Origin: Nocardia vinacea NBRC 16497
GTDB taxonomy: Bacteria > Actinomycetota > Actinomycetes > Mycobacteriales > Mycobacteriaceae
DNA length: 35,720 bases
Direction of reading: 5' to 3'
NCBI RefSeq assembly: GCF_000308835.1
Contig: NZ_BAGN01000153.1
Span: 1 to 35,720, forward strand
Made by a program: the position numbers and the translations under genes. Positions 8,372 through 16,917 of the stretch are shown here, one piece after another (position 1 is the first letter of the stretch; every line of letters starts with the position of its first letter). The notes below the pieces were generated by a model. The model had not been told where the DNA came from. It saw nothing but the letters and a program-made list of their open reading frames with translations, and searched no databases.

Positions 8372-8713
8372 GTGGACCCCAGAGGTTGCGCGGGAACGCG
8401 GCGCACAGGATGCGGGCCGCCCGAGTGGCTACCTCATGAGAGCAACGACATGACTCCGATCAACGGGGATAAGACCCGTCCAGAATAAACACATCCGCGA
8501 ATGTCGCGCCACTGATATTTCGATCACACGCTTTGTCCGGAAGGCCGCGGCGGCTCCGACCTATGGATGGAAACCCCCGAAGCACCCAAGGAATCCTTGA
8601 GTACCCACCTCGACTACCTGGTCCGCAATCCCTGAGCCGCTGCAGGATTCGCACTCGTCGCACGCTTTGCGCCCAGTTCCGGTTGCTGGGATCGTCCGAC
8701 GTATCCCAGCTCG
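8372..8713. other. Intergenic leader region upstream of ABC-F
   Basis: About 340 bases without a convincing gene. On the minus strand it is the 5' leader of the ABC-F gene. TATTCT near 8477-8484 (read on the minus strand) is a possible -10 element. Two very short ORFs lie around 8429-8451, and a GC-rich dyad (GCGGC/GCCGC) sits between them and the start codon. The part from 8500 to 8713 shows no coding signal or repeat that I can recognise. Confidence 0.5.
8429..8451 (-). other. Possible leader micro-ORFs before ABC-F gene
   Basis: On the minus strand, ATG at 8451 begins the five-codon ORF M-S-L-L-S-stop. Its TGA overlaps a second ATG (8437) giving M-R-stop. GGAG precedes the first ATG, but only two bases away. 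Antibiotic-induced ABC-F genes often carry such leader peptides with attenuation hairpins (known for the family). That these are used is inference. Confidence 0.25.
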
Positions 8714-9319
8714 CTAGCCGATGACACCGATGGCCCGCGCGGTAGCACTGGCGAGCGGATACGGCCGCTCGACCGGGAGGGCATCCCCGGCCGCCGCCAA
8801 CTGCCCGGCGACCACCAACTCATGGATTCGCCGCGCCTAATCGGTCACATCTCGAATCTCGGTGATCCAGGTATCCACATACGCGTCGACGGCCTCCCCA
8901 CCGAGGCCGACTTGCAGCGACCGATGGCCGAGCGGCCGGTGATGCAGATCGCGTTCCGGATCCCACTGGATCCGAACCGGACTCGTCCGCAATCGCTGGG
9001 TCCACGCACGGCGATCCGAATACAGTTCCGGCACATAGTGACTCAGGCAGGCCCGCGCCAGTGCCGATTCGAATCCGGTGCGCGTCATGGTGATCGCGAG
9101 CACTCGCTCCTGCCCGGGTTTGCGGGCCCATCCGCAGCGATACATCATCCACAGGAACGACGGTTTGATCCACGTCATCCGCTCCCGCTTGAACGGGCTC
9201 ACGAAAGTCCCTGCGGCCAGGGCGGGTTCAGCGATCTGCGGCGAATACGCTTGATAGACGACTACTGTCGAGTCGTCGTACGAAGCCCGAATCTGCCGCG
9301 TCGGCGCGGAGACATCCAT
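8714..9319 (-). pseudogene. DUF4291 family protein interrupted by in-frame amber codon
   Basis: The reading frame opens with ATG 9319 and gives IRASYDDSTVVVYQAYSP, SPFKRERMTWIKPSFLWMMY, RCGWARKPGQERVLAI and GLGGEAVDAYVDTWI, all typical of DUF4291, an uncharacterised family of about 200 residues. It meets TAG at 8837-8839 after 160 residues. In the same frame the next 40 codons, to a second TAG at 8714-8716, read ARRIHELVVAGQLAAAG and then LPVERPYPLASATARAIG, which is the expected family C-terminus. The whole is therefore a 201-codon family-length ORF with one nonsense codon and no frameshift. It is either a recent pseudogene, a slightly truncated but working protein of 160 residues, a read-through product or a sequencing error. 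It stands alone between apt and ABC-F on the minus strand. Confidence 0.82.
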
Positions 9320-9379
9320 CCCGCGATCCTCGCAGCTCGAATCCGAGCCGGCAAACCCGGAGCACCGCAGCCGAACGAC

Positions 9380-9952
9380 CTAGACCCGCACCACCGAGGT
9401 CAACGGGTAATCGCCCTGGCGATCCCGACCGTTGAGGAAACTCAACTCCAGAACCACTGCGGCCGCAATGATTTCGGCACCGGCGGCCCGGAACAGATCC
9501 GCGGCGGCAGCCAGCGTGCCGCCGGTGGCCAGCACATCGTCCAGCAGCAGAATGCGCCGCCCCTTCAGCTCGACACCGTCGGCCGGAATCTCGAGCGATG
9601 CGGTGCCGTACTCGAGGCTGTACTCACGCGAGATCACCGGCGGCGGCAACTTCCCGGCCTTGCGCACCGCCATGACACCGGTCCCCAGGGTCGCGGCAAC
9701 GCCGGCCCCGAGGATGAATCCACGAGCGTCTACGCCCGCAACCAGGTCGGCTTCGGGCGCACACGCCGCTAGGCAGTCGATGACGGCCCGGAAACCCTCC
9801 GGATCGGCAAAGACCGGCGTGAGATCGGCGAAGCGAATGCCGGGAGAGGGGAAATCGTCGCGCCAGCGGGTCAGGCGTTCGACCAGTTCGGCTGCCTTAC
9901 CTGTCCGCTCGGCTAGGACGTCGTCCGATTCCACCGCCGCATGCTTGCTCAT
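9380..9952 (-). CDS. apt: Adenine phosphoribosyltransferase
   Basis: Purine salvage enzyme that converts adenine and PRPP to AMP in the cytoplasm. The 190-residue protein has FPSPGIRFADLTPVF (the adenine-binding N-terminal region), GVDARGFILGAGVA, the flexible-loop segment ISREYSLEYGTASLEI, and the PRPP-binding motif ILLLDDVLATGGT. The ATG at 9952 is chosen because GGAGAGG precedes it by five to six bases; an ATG eight codons upstream (9976) has no such site. It follows the substrate-binding lipoprotein gene by 37 bases, as in M. tuberculosis (Rv2585c-apt), and is probably the last gene of the yajC-secDF run. The relA gene that normally follows apt in relatives is not next here. Confidence 0.95.
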   Translation of the reverse strand: MSKHAAVESDDVLAERTGKAAELVERLTRWRDDFPSPGIRFADLTPVFADPEGFRAVIDCLAACAPEADLVAGVDARGFILGAGVAATLGTGVMAVRKAGKLPPPVISREYSLEYGTASLEIPADGVELKGRRILLLDDVLATGGTLAAAADLFRAAGAEIIAAAVVLELSFLNGRDRQGDYPLTSVVRV

Positions 9953-9989
9953 CGACACCTCTCCATGATTACTCACCCACCAACACCTG

Positions 9990-11696
9990 TCACCGCTTCA
10001 ACACCCAGCGGTCCATGTTCCAGCCGGTGCCCGCCTGGGTGGGCCCGGCTATGCCGTTCTGCAGACCGTTGCCGAACGCGATGGTGCGGGGCGTGACGAA
10101 CAACGGAATGCTCGGCATCTCCGCCCACAGCAGGTTCTCGGCCTCGGTGCGCAGATTCAGCGTTGTGGTCGAGTTGTCGTCGCCCGCAAGCTGATCGGTG
10201 ATCGAATCGTAGCGGCCGTTACCGAAGCGACCGAAATTGAGCCCGCTACCGGTGCGCAACGCGCTGGTAGCGGCCACACCGGTCTCGGATCCGGCCGGAC
10301 CCGGGGCCGATGCGGTGCTGCCGAGGACGGCGTCGACTTTGCCCTCGGTGAGCTGAGACGGCGTGAAATCGGCGGATCCGGCATCCACCACATTGATACC
10401 GGCCGGTTTGCATGCGTCGGCGATCATCTGCACGGTCTGAGCGCGCCGATCGTCCGGCTTCACATATCCGATCCGAATGGTCGGCTTGGCCGCACCGGCG
10501 CTCGCGGCCGCCGCGGTCGCATCACCGCCGCGGTACTTGTCGGCCGCGCCGATCACGTTCGGGTAATACAGCGAATCCTGCTGTGTGATACGAGAATTCA
10601 GCACCGCCGTGCCGAGTCCGGTCTTCGGCGCATCCTTGGCCTTGCCGAGCTTGTCGAACAGGTCCTGGCGCGGCACACAAAATGCGAAACCGCGCCGCGC
10701 GTCGGCCGAGGCGAACACTCCCGAAGTGGCGAGCACCAGCTGCTCGGCACCGCGCCCGGGCACGGTCCGCACCGAAAAGCCGTCCAGATTGATGTCTTTC
10801 ACCGATCCCGCGCCGATATCGATGACCCCGACCGCATTGTCGCCGACCTTCGCCTTCAGATCTGCGGTCTTCGGATACACCACGATCCGCCCGGTCTCAG
10901 GCTTATTGCCCCACCAGCGCTCGTTCGCGACGAGAACCAGCCCGTCCTTGGCGGAGTAGGAATCGATCCGATACGGCCCCGACGACGGGAACCGCGAAAT
11001 GTCGACCTTGTCCGCGCCGATCGTCCACCCGTTGTTCCAGAAGTCGGCGATCCGCTGCAACGCGGCCTGATCACCGGACTGTACGGCCGTCACCACATTC
11101 GGCACATTCGCCACCCGAGCGGCGACATGCGCGGGCATCAACTCACCCGCGGTGAACAGGTTGCGCCACGGCAGGTAGTGGTGGTCGGCGCGGAACACGA
11201 CGGTGGCGTCCTTGGATCCCGGCTGACAGTCCACCCGTTCGATATCGGCGTATCCGGCGGTGCTCGCGGCGTCGAAGAGCGGAACCTGGACGCGGTCACC
11301 CAGTTTGGTATATCGGCCGCTGCGCGCGGCCCAGGCGAGCACCAGATCGTCACATGACGTCGGCACGCCGTCGGAGTACACCCCGTCCGCATTGAGCCGG
11401 TACTGCACCGTCTGCGCCTCGCCCGGCACCTCTTTCGCGGTGCCGACATCGGTGTCCGCGACCTGCTGACCGTCCGGTCCGGTGTAGAAGAACCCGGTCA
11501 GCACCCGCGCGAACACCGCATCCGAGCCGCTGCTCGTACCGAGCGTGGTACCGCCGTTGTAGGTGGCGATCACCGCGTCGACGGCATAGCCGATGGAAGG
11601 CACCTGGTTCTGGCTGGAGCACCCGGCCATCACCGTGGCGACCACGGTGCCCGCAGCCACCGCTCCGATCAGACGTACCGCTAGCGACTGCTTCAT
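9990..11696 (-). CDS. Substrate-binding lipoprotein, peptide ABC transporter family 5 type
   Basis: A 568-residue secreted lipoprotein. The signal peptide LAVRLIGAVAAGTVVATVMA ends in a lipobox with Cys26 (MAGC). The mature part has the SBP family 5 pattern (FYTGPDGQQVADTDVGTAKE, YSDGVPTSCDDLVLAWAA, PSSGPYRIDSY, NERWWGNKP). It corresponds to Rv2585c, a conserved lipoprotein always found after secF. No permease or ATPase genes are adjacent, so transport partners, if any, are elsewhere; in this position it may serve a cell-envelope role. The ATG at 11696 with AGGGG upstream was chosen. The frame runs 96 codons further upstream, but that part overlaps secF and lacks any signal sequence. Confidence 0.88.
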   Translation of the reverse strand: MKQSLAVRLIGAVAAGTVVATVMAGCSSQNQVPSIGYAVDAVIATYNGGTTLGTSSGSDAVFARVLTGFFYTGPDGQQVADTDVGTAKEVPGEAQTVQYRLNADGVYSDGVPTSCDDLVLAWAARSGRYTKLGDRVQVPLFDAASTAGYADIERVDCQPGSKDATVVFRADHHYLPWRNLFTAGELMPAHVAARVANVPNVVTAVQSGDQAALQRIADFWNNGWTIGADKVDISRFPSSGPYRIDSYSAKDGLVLVANERWWGNKPETGRIVVYPKTADLKAKVGDNAVGVIDIGAGSVKDINLDGFSVRTVPGRGAEQLVLATSGVFASADARRGFAFCVPRQDLFDKLGKAKDAPKTGLGTAVLNSRITQQDSLYYPNVIGAADKYRGGDATAAAASAGAAKPTIRIGYVKPDDRRAQTVQMIADACKPAGINVVDAGSADFTPSQLTEGKVDAVLGSTASAPGPAGSETGVAATSALRTGSGLNFGRFGNGRYDSITDQLAGDDNSTTTLNLRTEAENLLWAEMPSIPLFVTPRTIAFGNGLQNGIAGPTQAGTGWNMDRWVLKR

Positions 11697-11721
11697 ATAT
11701 GCAAACCCCTGCCGTCGGCTG

Positions 11722-12918
11722 TCAGTGCCTGCGCTTGTTCCGCTTTCCGCTCGGCCGTGCGCCCGGACGCGGAGCCTGTCCAGGTTCCCGCACGGGACGC
11801 GCACCCAGCTCCCGGCCGGTCGCCGCGACCGCGCGCCGCTCCGCCTCGGCTCCCGCACGCGCCGATGCCAGTCCGGCCCGCTTGTTGAGCACCTTCTTGG
11901 TGTGCGCCGCGACCGGACCCCAACGCTCCTTGATCGACACCAGCAGCGGCACCGCGAAGAAGATCGATGAATACGCGCCGACAATCATGCCGACCAGCTG
12001 CACCAGCGCCAGATCCTTCAGCGTGCCGACGCCGAGCAGCCACACCGCGATCACCAGCATGCCGACGATAGGCAGGATGCCGATGACCGTGGTGTTGATG
12101 GAACGCATCAAGGTCTGGTTCGCCGCGAGATTCGCCTGTTCGGCATAGGTGCGCCGGGTCGTATTGACCACACCGCGGGTGTTCTCCTCGACCTTGTCGA
12201 AGACGACGACATTGTCGTAGAGCACGTAACCGAGGATGGTCAACAGACCGATCACCGCAGCGGGTGTCACCTCGAAGCCGACCAGCGAGTAGATGCCCGC
12301 CGTGACGATCATGTTGAAGAACAGCGAGGCGATCGCCGAGATCGACATATCCCGTTCGAAGCGGATCGCGATATAGACCATGGTGAGCGCGATGAACACA
12401 ACCAGCGCGATCAACGCCTTCTTGGTGATCTCGCTACCCCAGGTCTCGCTGATCTCGGCGATGCTGATCGCATTGCGCGAAACGTTGCCGTCCTTGTCCT
12501 TCGGCTGGAAGGCATTGAACAGCGCGGTCTGCAGCGCGTCGGTCTGGGTGGCGCTCAGCGTGTCCGAGCGGACCTGGATGGTCTCCGCCGAGCCTGATCC
12601 GACCTTCTGCACCGTCACCGGGGCGTGGCCGATGGTCTGGGAGTAGATGTCCTCGACCTTCTGCGTGGTGGCCGTCCCCGCCGCGGGCAGCTGGATGCGC
12701 GAACCGCCCGCGAAGTCGATGCCGAGGGTGAATCCGCGAATTCCGATGCTCAGCAACGAGATCAGCACGAAGGCCGCGGTCAGCGCGTAGTAGAAACGTC
12801 GCCGACTGACGATCTTGAATCCGCCGGTACCGGTGTAGAGGCGCTCGAAGATGCTGTGTTTGGGCGTCTCGAAATCGTTCACCTCGTCGGCGAACGGCTC
12901 CAGGGTCGAGTTCGTCAT
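11722..12918 (-). CDS. secF: Protein translocase subunit SecF
   Basis: Membrane protein that with SecD uses the proton gradient to help SecYEG release exported proteins. The 398 residues contain a first membrane helix (YYALTAAFVLISLLSIGI), the conserved LGIDFAGGSRIQL just outside it, a periplasmic domain, and five further helices (ALIALVVFIALTMVYIAI, AVIGLLTILGYVLYDNVVVFDKV and others). The C-terminus is extended and basic (GKRNKRRH), as in other actinomycetes. The ATG at 12918 overlaps the secD stop by four bases, so the two are translationally coupled. Confidence 0.97.
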   Translation of the reverse strand: MTNSTLEPFADEVNDFETPKHSIFERLYTGTGGFKIVSRRRFYYALTAAFVLISLLSIGIRGFTLGIDFAGGSRIQLPAAGTATTQKVEDIYSQTIGHAPVTVQKVGSGSAETIQVRSDTLSATQTDALQTALFNAFQPKDKDGNVSRNAISIAEISETWGSEITKKALIALVVFIALTMVYIAIRFERDMSISAIASLFFNMIVTAGIYSLVGFEVTPAAVIGLLTILGYVLYDNVVVFDKVEENTRGVVNTTRRTYAEQANLAANQTLMRSINTTVIGILPIVGMLVIAVWLLGVGTLKDLALVQLVGMIVGAYSSIFFAVPLLVSIKERWGPVAAHTKKVLNKRAGLASARAGAEAERRAVAATGRELGARPVREPGQAPRPGARPSGKRNKRRH

Positions 12919-14648
12919 CGTGCCGTCTCCTTAACCAGCGCCTCGCCGGCCCTGCGCTCCCTGGCCACTTCCTGAATCGCACCGAGCCCGTTGACCGACG
13001 GCTTCGCCCAGAACGACGAGCGCGAGGCCAGCATCATCAGCGGCGCGGTCACCAGATAGAGCACGATCACGTCGAGGACGGTGGTGATACCGAGGGTGAA
13101 CGCGAAGCCCTTCACCTGACCGGCGGCCAGGATGTAGAGCACCACCGAGGCGATGAGGCTGACGGTCTTACCGGAGAGGTTGGTGCGCTGAGCCCGCTGC
13201 CAACCGCGCGGCACCGCCGAACGGAAGCTGCGGCCCTCGCGCATCTCATCCTTGATGCGTTCGAAGAACACCACAAAGGAGTCGGCGGTCAGACCGATAC
13301 CGATGATCAGACCCGCGATACCGGCCAGATCCAGTGTGAATCCGATCCAACGGCCGAGCAGCACGATGATGCCGAATACCGCGACACCCGAGGCGATCAG
13401 CGAGAATCCGGCGAGGAAGCCGAGCATCCGGTAGTAGAGCAGGCAGTACAGCAGCACCACCGCGAGACCGATCGCACCCGCGAGCAGACCCGCGCGCAGC
13501 GAGGACAGACCCAGTGTCGCCGAAACCGTCTCGGCCTCGGAGGTCTGGAACGACAGGGGCAGCGAACCGTACTTCAGGGTGTTCGCGAGTTCCTTGGCGC
13601 TGGCCGCGGTGAAGCTACCGGAGATGGTGGTACGACCGCCCTGCTGCGGACCCGACTGCACGACCGGCGCGCTGACCACCTTCGAGTCGAGTACGAACGC
13701 GACCCGCTTGTTGATGTACTCACCGGTCAGCGAGGCCCACGCATCGCTGCCACCGGATTTGAATTCGAGGTTCACCTCGTGGCGCGCCTGCTGCTGGTTG
13801 AGCCCGGAGGTGGCGTCCTTGATCTCCTGGCCGTCGATGCGGCTCTTGTCCAGCAGCAAGATTTCCTTGCCGTCGGTGGAGCAGGTGACCAGCGGCAGAT
13901 TCGGATCGTCGTTACCGGCGAGCGGATCGGACTTATTGCAGTCCATCGCGGCCATCGCGGCCTGCTGCACCGTGGCGTCGGTGCTCTGCCGGGTCGCCTT
14001 GGCGTCCGCGATCTCCTTCTTCGCCTGCTCCTGCGGCGTCAGGCCACCGGGCGGAGCCGGCGGCGAGGTCGGAGCCTGCGCGGGGAAGACGCGCGGCTGC
14101 GGGGTCGACTCCGCTGCGGGCGCGGACTCCGTGGTCGGCGCCGCCTCGGTGGTGGGCGCGGGCTGGGTCGGCACGGTGCCATCGGGGTTGAGCTGGGTGG
14201 CATCCGGCACAGTGCCCGGCGTCGCCGTCCCCGCAGTACCCGTCTGTGGCGTGGCCTTGCCGCCGACCGCGGGCACCGCCGACAGCACCGGACGGATGTA
14301 GAGCTTGGCGGTTGTCGCCAGCGCCTTGGCCTGGCCACCGTCGTCACCCGGAACCGTGATCACCAGGTTGTCGCCGTCGATGACGACCTCGGAGCCCGAG
14401 ACACCGAGGCCGTTGACGCGGTTCTCGATGATCGTCTGCGCCCGGCGCAGGCTGTCCTGGCTCGGCTTGCTGCCGTCGGGGGTCCGCGCGGTCAACGTGA
14501 CGCGAGTACCACCCTGCAGGTCGATGCCGAGCTTGGGGGTCGGGGAATGGTCACCGGTGAAGAACACCAGCGCATAGATCACGGCCAGCAGCACGGCGTA
14601 GACGCCGAGTAACCGGAGCGGATGCGCCGATCCCTGGGAAGGTGGCAC
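12915..14648 (-). CDS. secD: Protein translocase subunit SecD
   Basis: Partner of SecF in proton-driven protein export. The 577 residues start with a membrane helix (about 12-30), then the conserved GIDLQGGTRVTL (41-52) and the P1 domain. Residues about 125-207 form an inserted low-complexity stretch rich in Pro, Thr and Ala (TTEAAPTTESAPAAEST), absent from E. coli SecD but common in this order in some length. The domain after it ends with SFQTSEAETVSATLG and leads into five helices with GLIIGIGLTADSFVVFFERI. The start is GTG at 14648 with AGGAG 11 bases upstream. The 150-base gap to yajC contains no gene and may hold a promoter. Confidence 0.96.
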   Translation of the reverse strand: MPPSQGSAHPLRLLGVYAVLLAVIYALVFFTGDHSPTPKLGIDLQGGTRVTLTARTPDGSKPSQDSLRRAQTIIENRVNGLGVSGSEVVIDGDNLVITVPGDDGGQAKALATTAKLYIRPVLSAVPAVGGKATPQTGTAGTATPGTVPDATQLNPDGTVPTQPAPTTEAAPTTESAPAAESTPQPRVFPAQAPTSPPAPPGGLTPQEQAKKEIADAKATRQSTDATVQQAAMAAMDCNKSDPLAGNDDPNLPLVTCSTDGKEILLLDKSRIDGQEIKDATSGLNQQQARHEVNLEFKSGGSDAWASLTGEYINKRVAFVLDSKVVSAPVVQSGPQQGGRTTISGSFTAASAKELANTLKYGSLPLSFQTSEAETVSATLGLSSLRAGLLAGAIGLAVVLLYCLLYYRMLGFLAGFSLIASGVAVFGIIVLLGRWIGFTLDLAGIAGLIIGIGLTADSFVVFFERIKDEMREGRSFRSAVPRGWQRAQRTNLSGKTVSLIASVVLYILAAGQVKGFAFTLGITTVLDVIVLYLVTAPLMMLASRSSFWAKPSVNGLGAIQEVARERRAGEALVKETAR

Positions 14649-14798
14649 AGTTCGTCATCTCCTAGGCGGAAGTCGAGGGTGGAACACGCGGGCGCGCACG
14701 GCCGGCACCCGGACGGATGGCCCGCGGCGATCTGCAACACGCGGGCTGGCCCTTTCGAGCGACCTGCAAGCAATCGCTACGGGAGCCGGTAGAACCGA

Positions 14799-15146
14799 TC
14801 AGTCCTTGGTCAGCCGGGTCTCGGTCTGCTCCGCGGACTCCTCGACGTGACCGGCCTCGGTCTCGTCGGTCACGGTCTCATCCGTGGTCTCGTCCTCGGT
14901 ACGCACATCGCGGATGGCCTGACGCAACCACGTGGTGACGACGTCCTCGGCGATCTCGAGATCGACCGTGGTGTCGTCGAGATCGACCACGGTTCCGTAC
15001 AGACCCGACGTGGTGGTGACCTGATCGCCGACCTTCAGGCTTTCCTGCATGGACGTGACCTTCTCGGCCTCGCGCTTCTGGCGGCGCACACCGAGGAACA
15101 TGGGCACGAGCAGGGCTACCAGTAGGAGCGGAAACAGAAGTTCCAT
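14799..15146 (-). CDS. yajC: Preprotein translocase subunit YajC
   Basis: Single-span membrane protein that joins SecD-SecF. The 115 residues begin with LLFPLLLVALLVPMFLGV (membrane helix), followed by the cytoplasmic motifs SLKVGDQVTTTSGLYGTV and DTTVDLEIAEDVVTTWLRQA typical of the family. The tail is acidic and Thr-rich. AGGGA lies 12 bases before the ATG. It is the first gene of the yajC-secD-secF run. Confidence 0.95.
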   Translation of the reverse strand: MELLFPLLLVALLVPMFLGVRRQKREAEKVTSMQESLKVGDQVTTTSGLYGTVVDLDDTTVDLEIAEDVVTTWLRQAIRDVRTEDETTDETVTDETEAGHVEESAEQTETRLTKD

Positions 15147-15285
15147 CGTCGAAGTCAGTCCCTAGTCTGTGGGTGGGAATGGGCTATTACCCCAACAGTC
15201 TGCCAGCTCATGTCGTCACCACCACACCGGCACACCCTTGACGTCCCGGAATCCGGATCTCGGGCCGCTCCAGGACAGCGCGAAA

Positions 15286-15310
15286 CCCGCGACCGAGCGA
15301 CGGTCGCGGG
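15286..15310 (-). terminator. Hairpin after the flavin monooxygenase gene
   Basis: Perfect 10-base inverted repeat (CCCGCGACCG, loop AGCGA, CGGTCGCGGG) starting 19 bases past the monooxygenase stop. There is no T-run, as is usual for actinomycete terminators. It separates that gene from yajC, which lies on the same strand. Confidence 0.65.
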
Positions 15311-15328
15311 GCTGCGCAACGCGGCGTT

Positions 15329-16819
15329 CTATGCCGTCTTGCCGTAGGTGTAGTCGTCGAGCGGGAAGCTGACCGCCTCGCGGTGGGCATTGACGGTGCT
15401 GGTCGGACGCAGTAGCGCGGCCTCGCCGTGCTGGTTGAAGTAGTAGCTGCGCGCGGTCGCGCAGTCACCGCCGTAGAACACCGAGGAACCCAACTTCTCG
15501 GTGACGCGGTCCAGGAACCGAGTGTTGGCCTGCTCGGTCACCTCGAAGGTGGTCTCGCCGCGCCGGAACATCTCACCGAGCAACCGGCCCATGTGCTTCA
15601 TCTGGGCCTCGATGGTGGTGAAGTAGGACAGGCCGCTGTAGGAGTACGGGCTGTTGAGGCTGAGGAAGTTCGGGAACTTCGGCACGGTGATGCCCTCGTA
15701 GGCCTGGAAACGGTTGTCGCGCCAGAACTTTCCGAGGTTGACGCCGTCGCGGCCGATGATCTCGATGGCCGGGAAGTTCACATCCCACAGGTTGAAGCCG
15801 GTGGCCAAGATCAGGGTATCGATCTCGGTTTTGTGTCCGTCGGCGGTGACGATGCCATCGGCCTCGATGTGATCGATCGAATTGGTCTCCAACCGGACAT
15901 TGGGCTGATTGAACGTCTTGAAGTATTGGTTGGAGAAAGTGGGGCGCTTGCAGCCGAAGTCGTAGTGCGGGGTGAGCTGCTTGCGAATCTCCTTATCGCG
16001 CACCTGGGCCCGCAGATGCGCCTTGGCGAGTACACCCGCGGCCATATTCAGCGGCTTGGCCTGCTTGAAATGCAGTACGCCGACCACCATGAGCGCCTCG
16101 AGCATGCTGGTGTTGACCAGCCGCGCGGCCTTCTGAGTGGCGGGCACGCGCGCGAACAGCTTCTGCACCGGCGCGGGAATCGCGGTGTCGATCTTCGGCA
16201 CGACCCAGATCGGGGTGCGCTGGAACACGGTGAGTTCCTTGGTCTTCTTCGCCGCCTCGGGAATCAGCTGCACGGCGGTGGCGCCGGTGCCGATAATGGC
16301 GGCCTTGCGACCCGAGAGGTCGAAATCGTCCTCCCACGCGGTGGTGTGGATGATCTTGCCCGCGAAGGAATCGATGCCGGGAAACGGCGGCGTATAGGGC
16401 TGGGATAGAAAGCCGGTGGCGGTGAGAAGGTAACGGCCGGTGACGGTTTCACCGCCCGCGATGGACACGACCCAGTGCTGGTGCTCCTCATCCCACCGCG
16501 CACCGTCCACCACGGTGCCGAAACGCATCCGGCGGCGCAGCCCATACTTGTCGGCGACGTGGGCGGCGTACTTCTTGAGCTCCTTGCCCGGCGCGAACAG
16601 ACGCGTCCAATACGGGTTGGGCTCAAAGGAATACGAGTAGGTCACCGAGGCGATATCGACCGCCAGACCCGGGTAGTGATTGACATGCCAGGTGCCGCCC
16701 AGGTCGTCCTCCCGCTCCAGTATGACGAAATTGCTCAGACCCAGCCGGTCGAGCTCGATACCCGCTCCCATGCCGCCGAATCCCGCACCGATCACGACCG
16801 CGTCGTATTGAGGCGCCAC
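15329..16819 (-). CDS. Flavin-containing (Baeyer-Villiger type) monooxygenase
   Basis: A 496-residue FAD- and NADPH-dependent oxygenase. Residues 11-16 (GAGFGG) form the FAD Rossmann motif, LGGTWHVNHYPGLAVD is the family's active-site stretch, FAGKIIHTTAW (152-162) matches the Baeyer-Villiger fingerprint FxGxxxHTxxW, and GTGATA (177-182) is the NADPH site. Such enzymes turn ketones into esters or oxidise sulfur and nitrogen. The mycobacterial EthA that activates ethionamide belongs to this class, but orthology cannot be claimed by eye. It is divergent from a TetR gene and its promoter holds three operator-like palindromes, so it is probably substrate-induced, as ethA is by EthR. Confidence 0.92.
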   Translation of the reverse strand: MAPQYDAVVIGAGFGGMGAGIELDRLGLSNFVILEREDDLGGTWHVNHYPGLAVDIASVTYSYSFEPNPYWTRLFAPGKELKKYAAHVADKYGLRRRMRFGTVVDGARWDEEHQHWVVSIAGGETVTGRYLLTATGFLSQPYTPPFPGIDSFAGKIIHTTAWEDDFDLSGRKAAIIGTGATAVQLIPEAAKKTKELTVFQRTPIWVVPKIDTAIPAPVQKLFARVPATQKAARLVNTSMLEALMVVGVLHFKQAKPLNMAAGVLAKAHLRAQVRDKEIRKQLTPHYDFGCKRPTFSNQYFKTFNQPNVRLETNSIDHIEADGIVTADGHKTEIDTLILATGFNLWDVNFPAIEIIGRDGVNLGKFWRDNRFQAYEGITVPKFPNFLSLNSPYSYSGLSYFTTIEAQMKHMGRLLGEMFRRGETTFEVTEQANTRFLDRVTEKLGSSVFYGGDCATARSYYFNQHGEAALLRPTSTVNAHREAVSFPLDDYTYGKTA

Positions 16820-16838
16820 GTCGAACCTCCTGCTTTAA

Positions 16839-16900
16839 ACATTCCATCGGGAATGTAGGAACCATTCCTCACGGAATGACACATCATTCCGTTTGTGAAC
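16839..16900. promoter_or_regulatory. Triple TetR operator
   Basis: Three palindromes stand in a row between the monooxygenase and tetR genes. ACATTCC-ATCG-GGAATGT (16839-16856) is perfect. CATTCC-TCAC-GGAATG (16863-16878) is perfect in its arms. CATTCC-GTTT-GTGAAC (16885-16900) is degenerate on one side. Their centres are 23 and 22 bases apart, about two helical turns, so TetR dimers would bind the same face. The first lies just ahead of the monooxygenase start. Confidence 0.8.
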
Positions 16901-16917
16901 ACCGTATCATCGGACAG

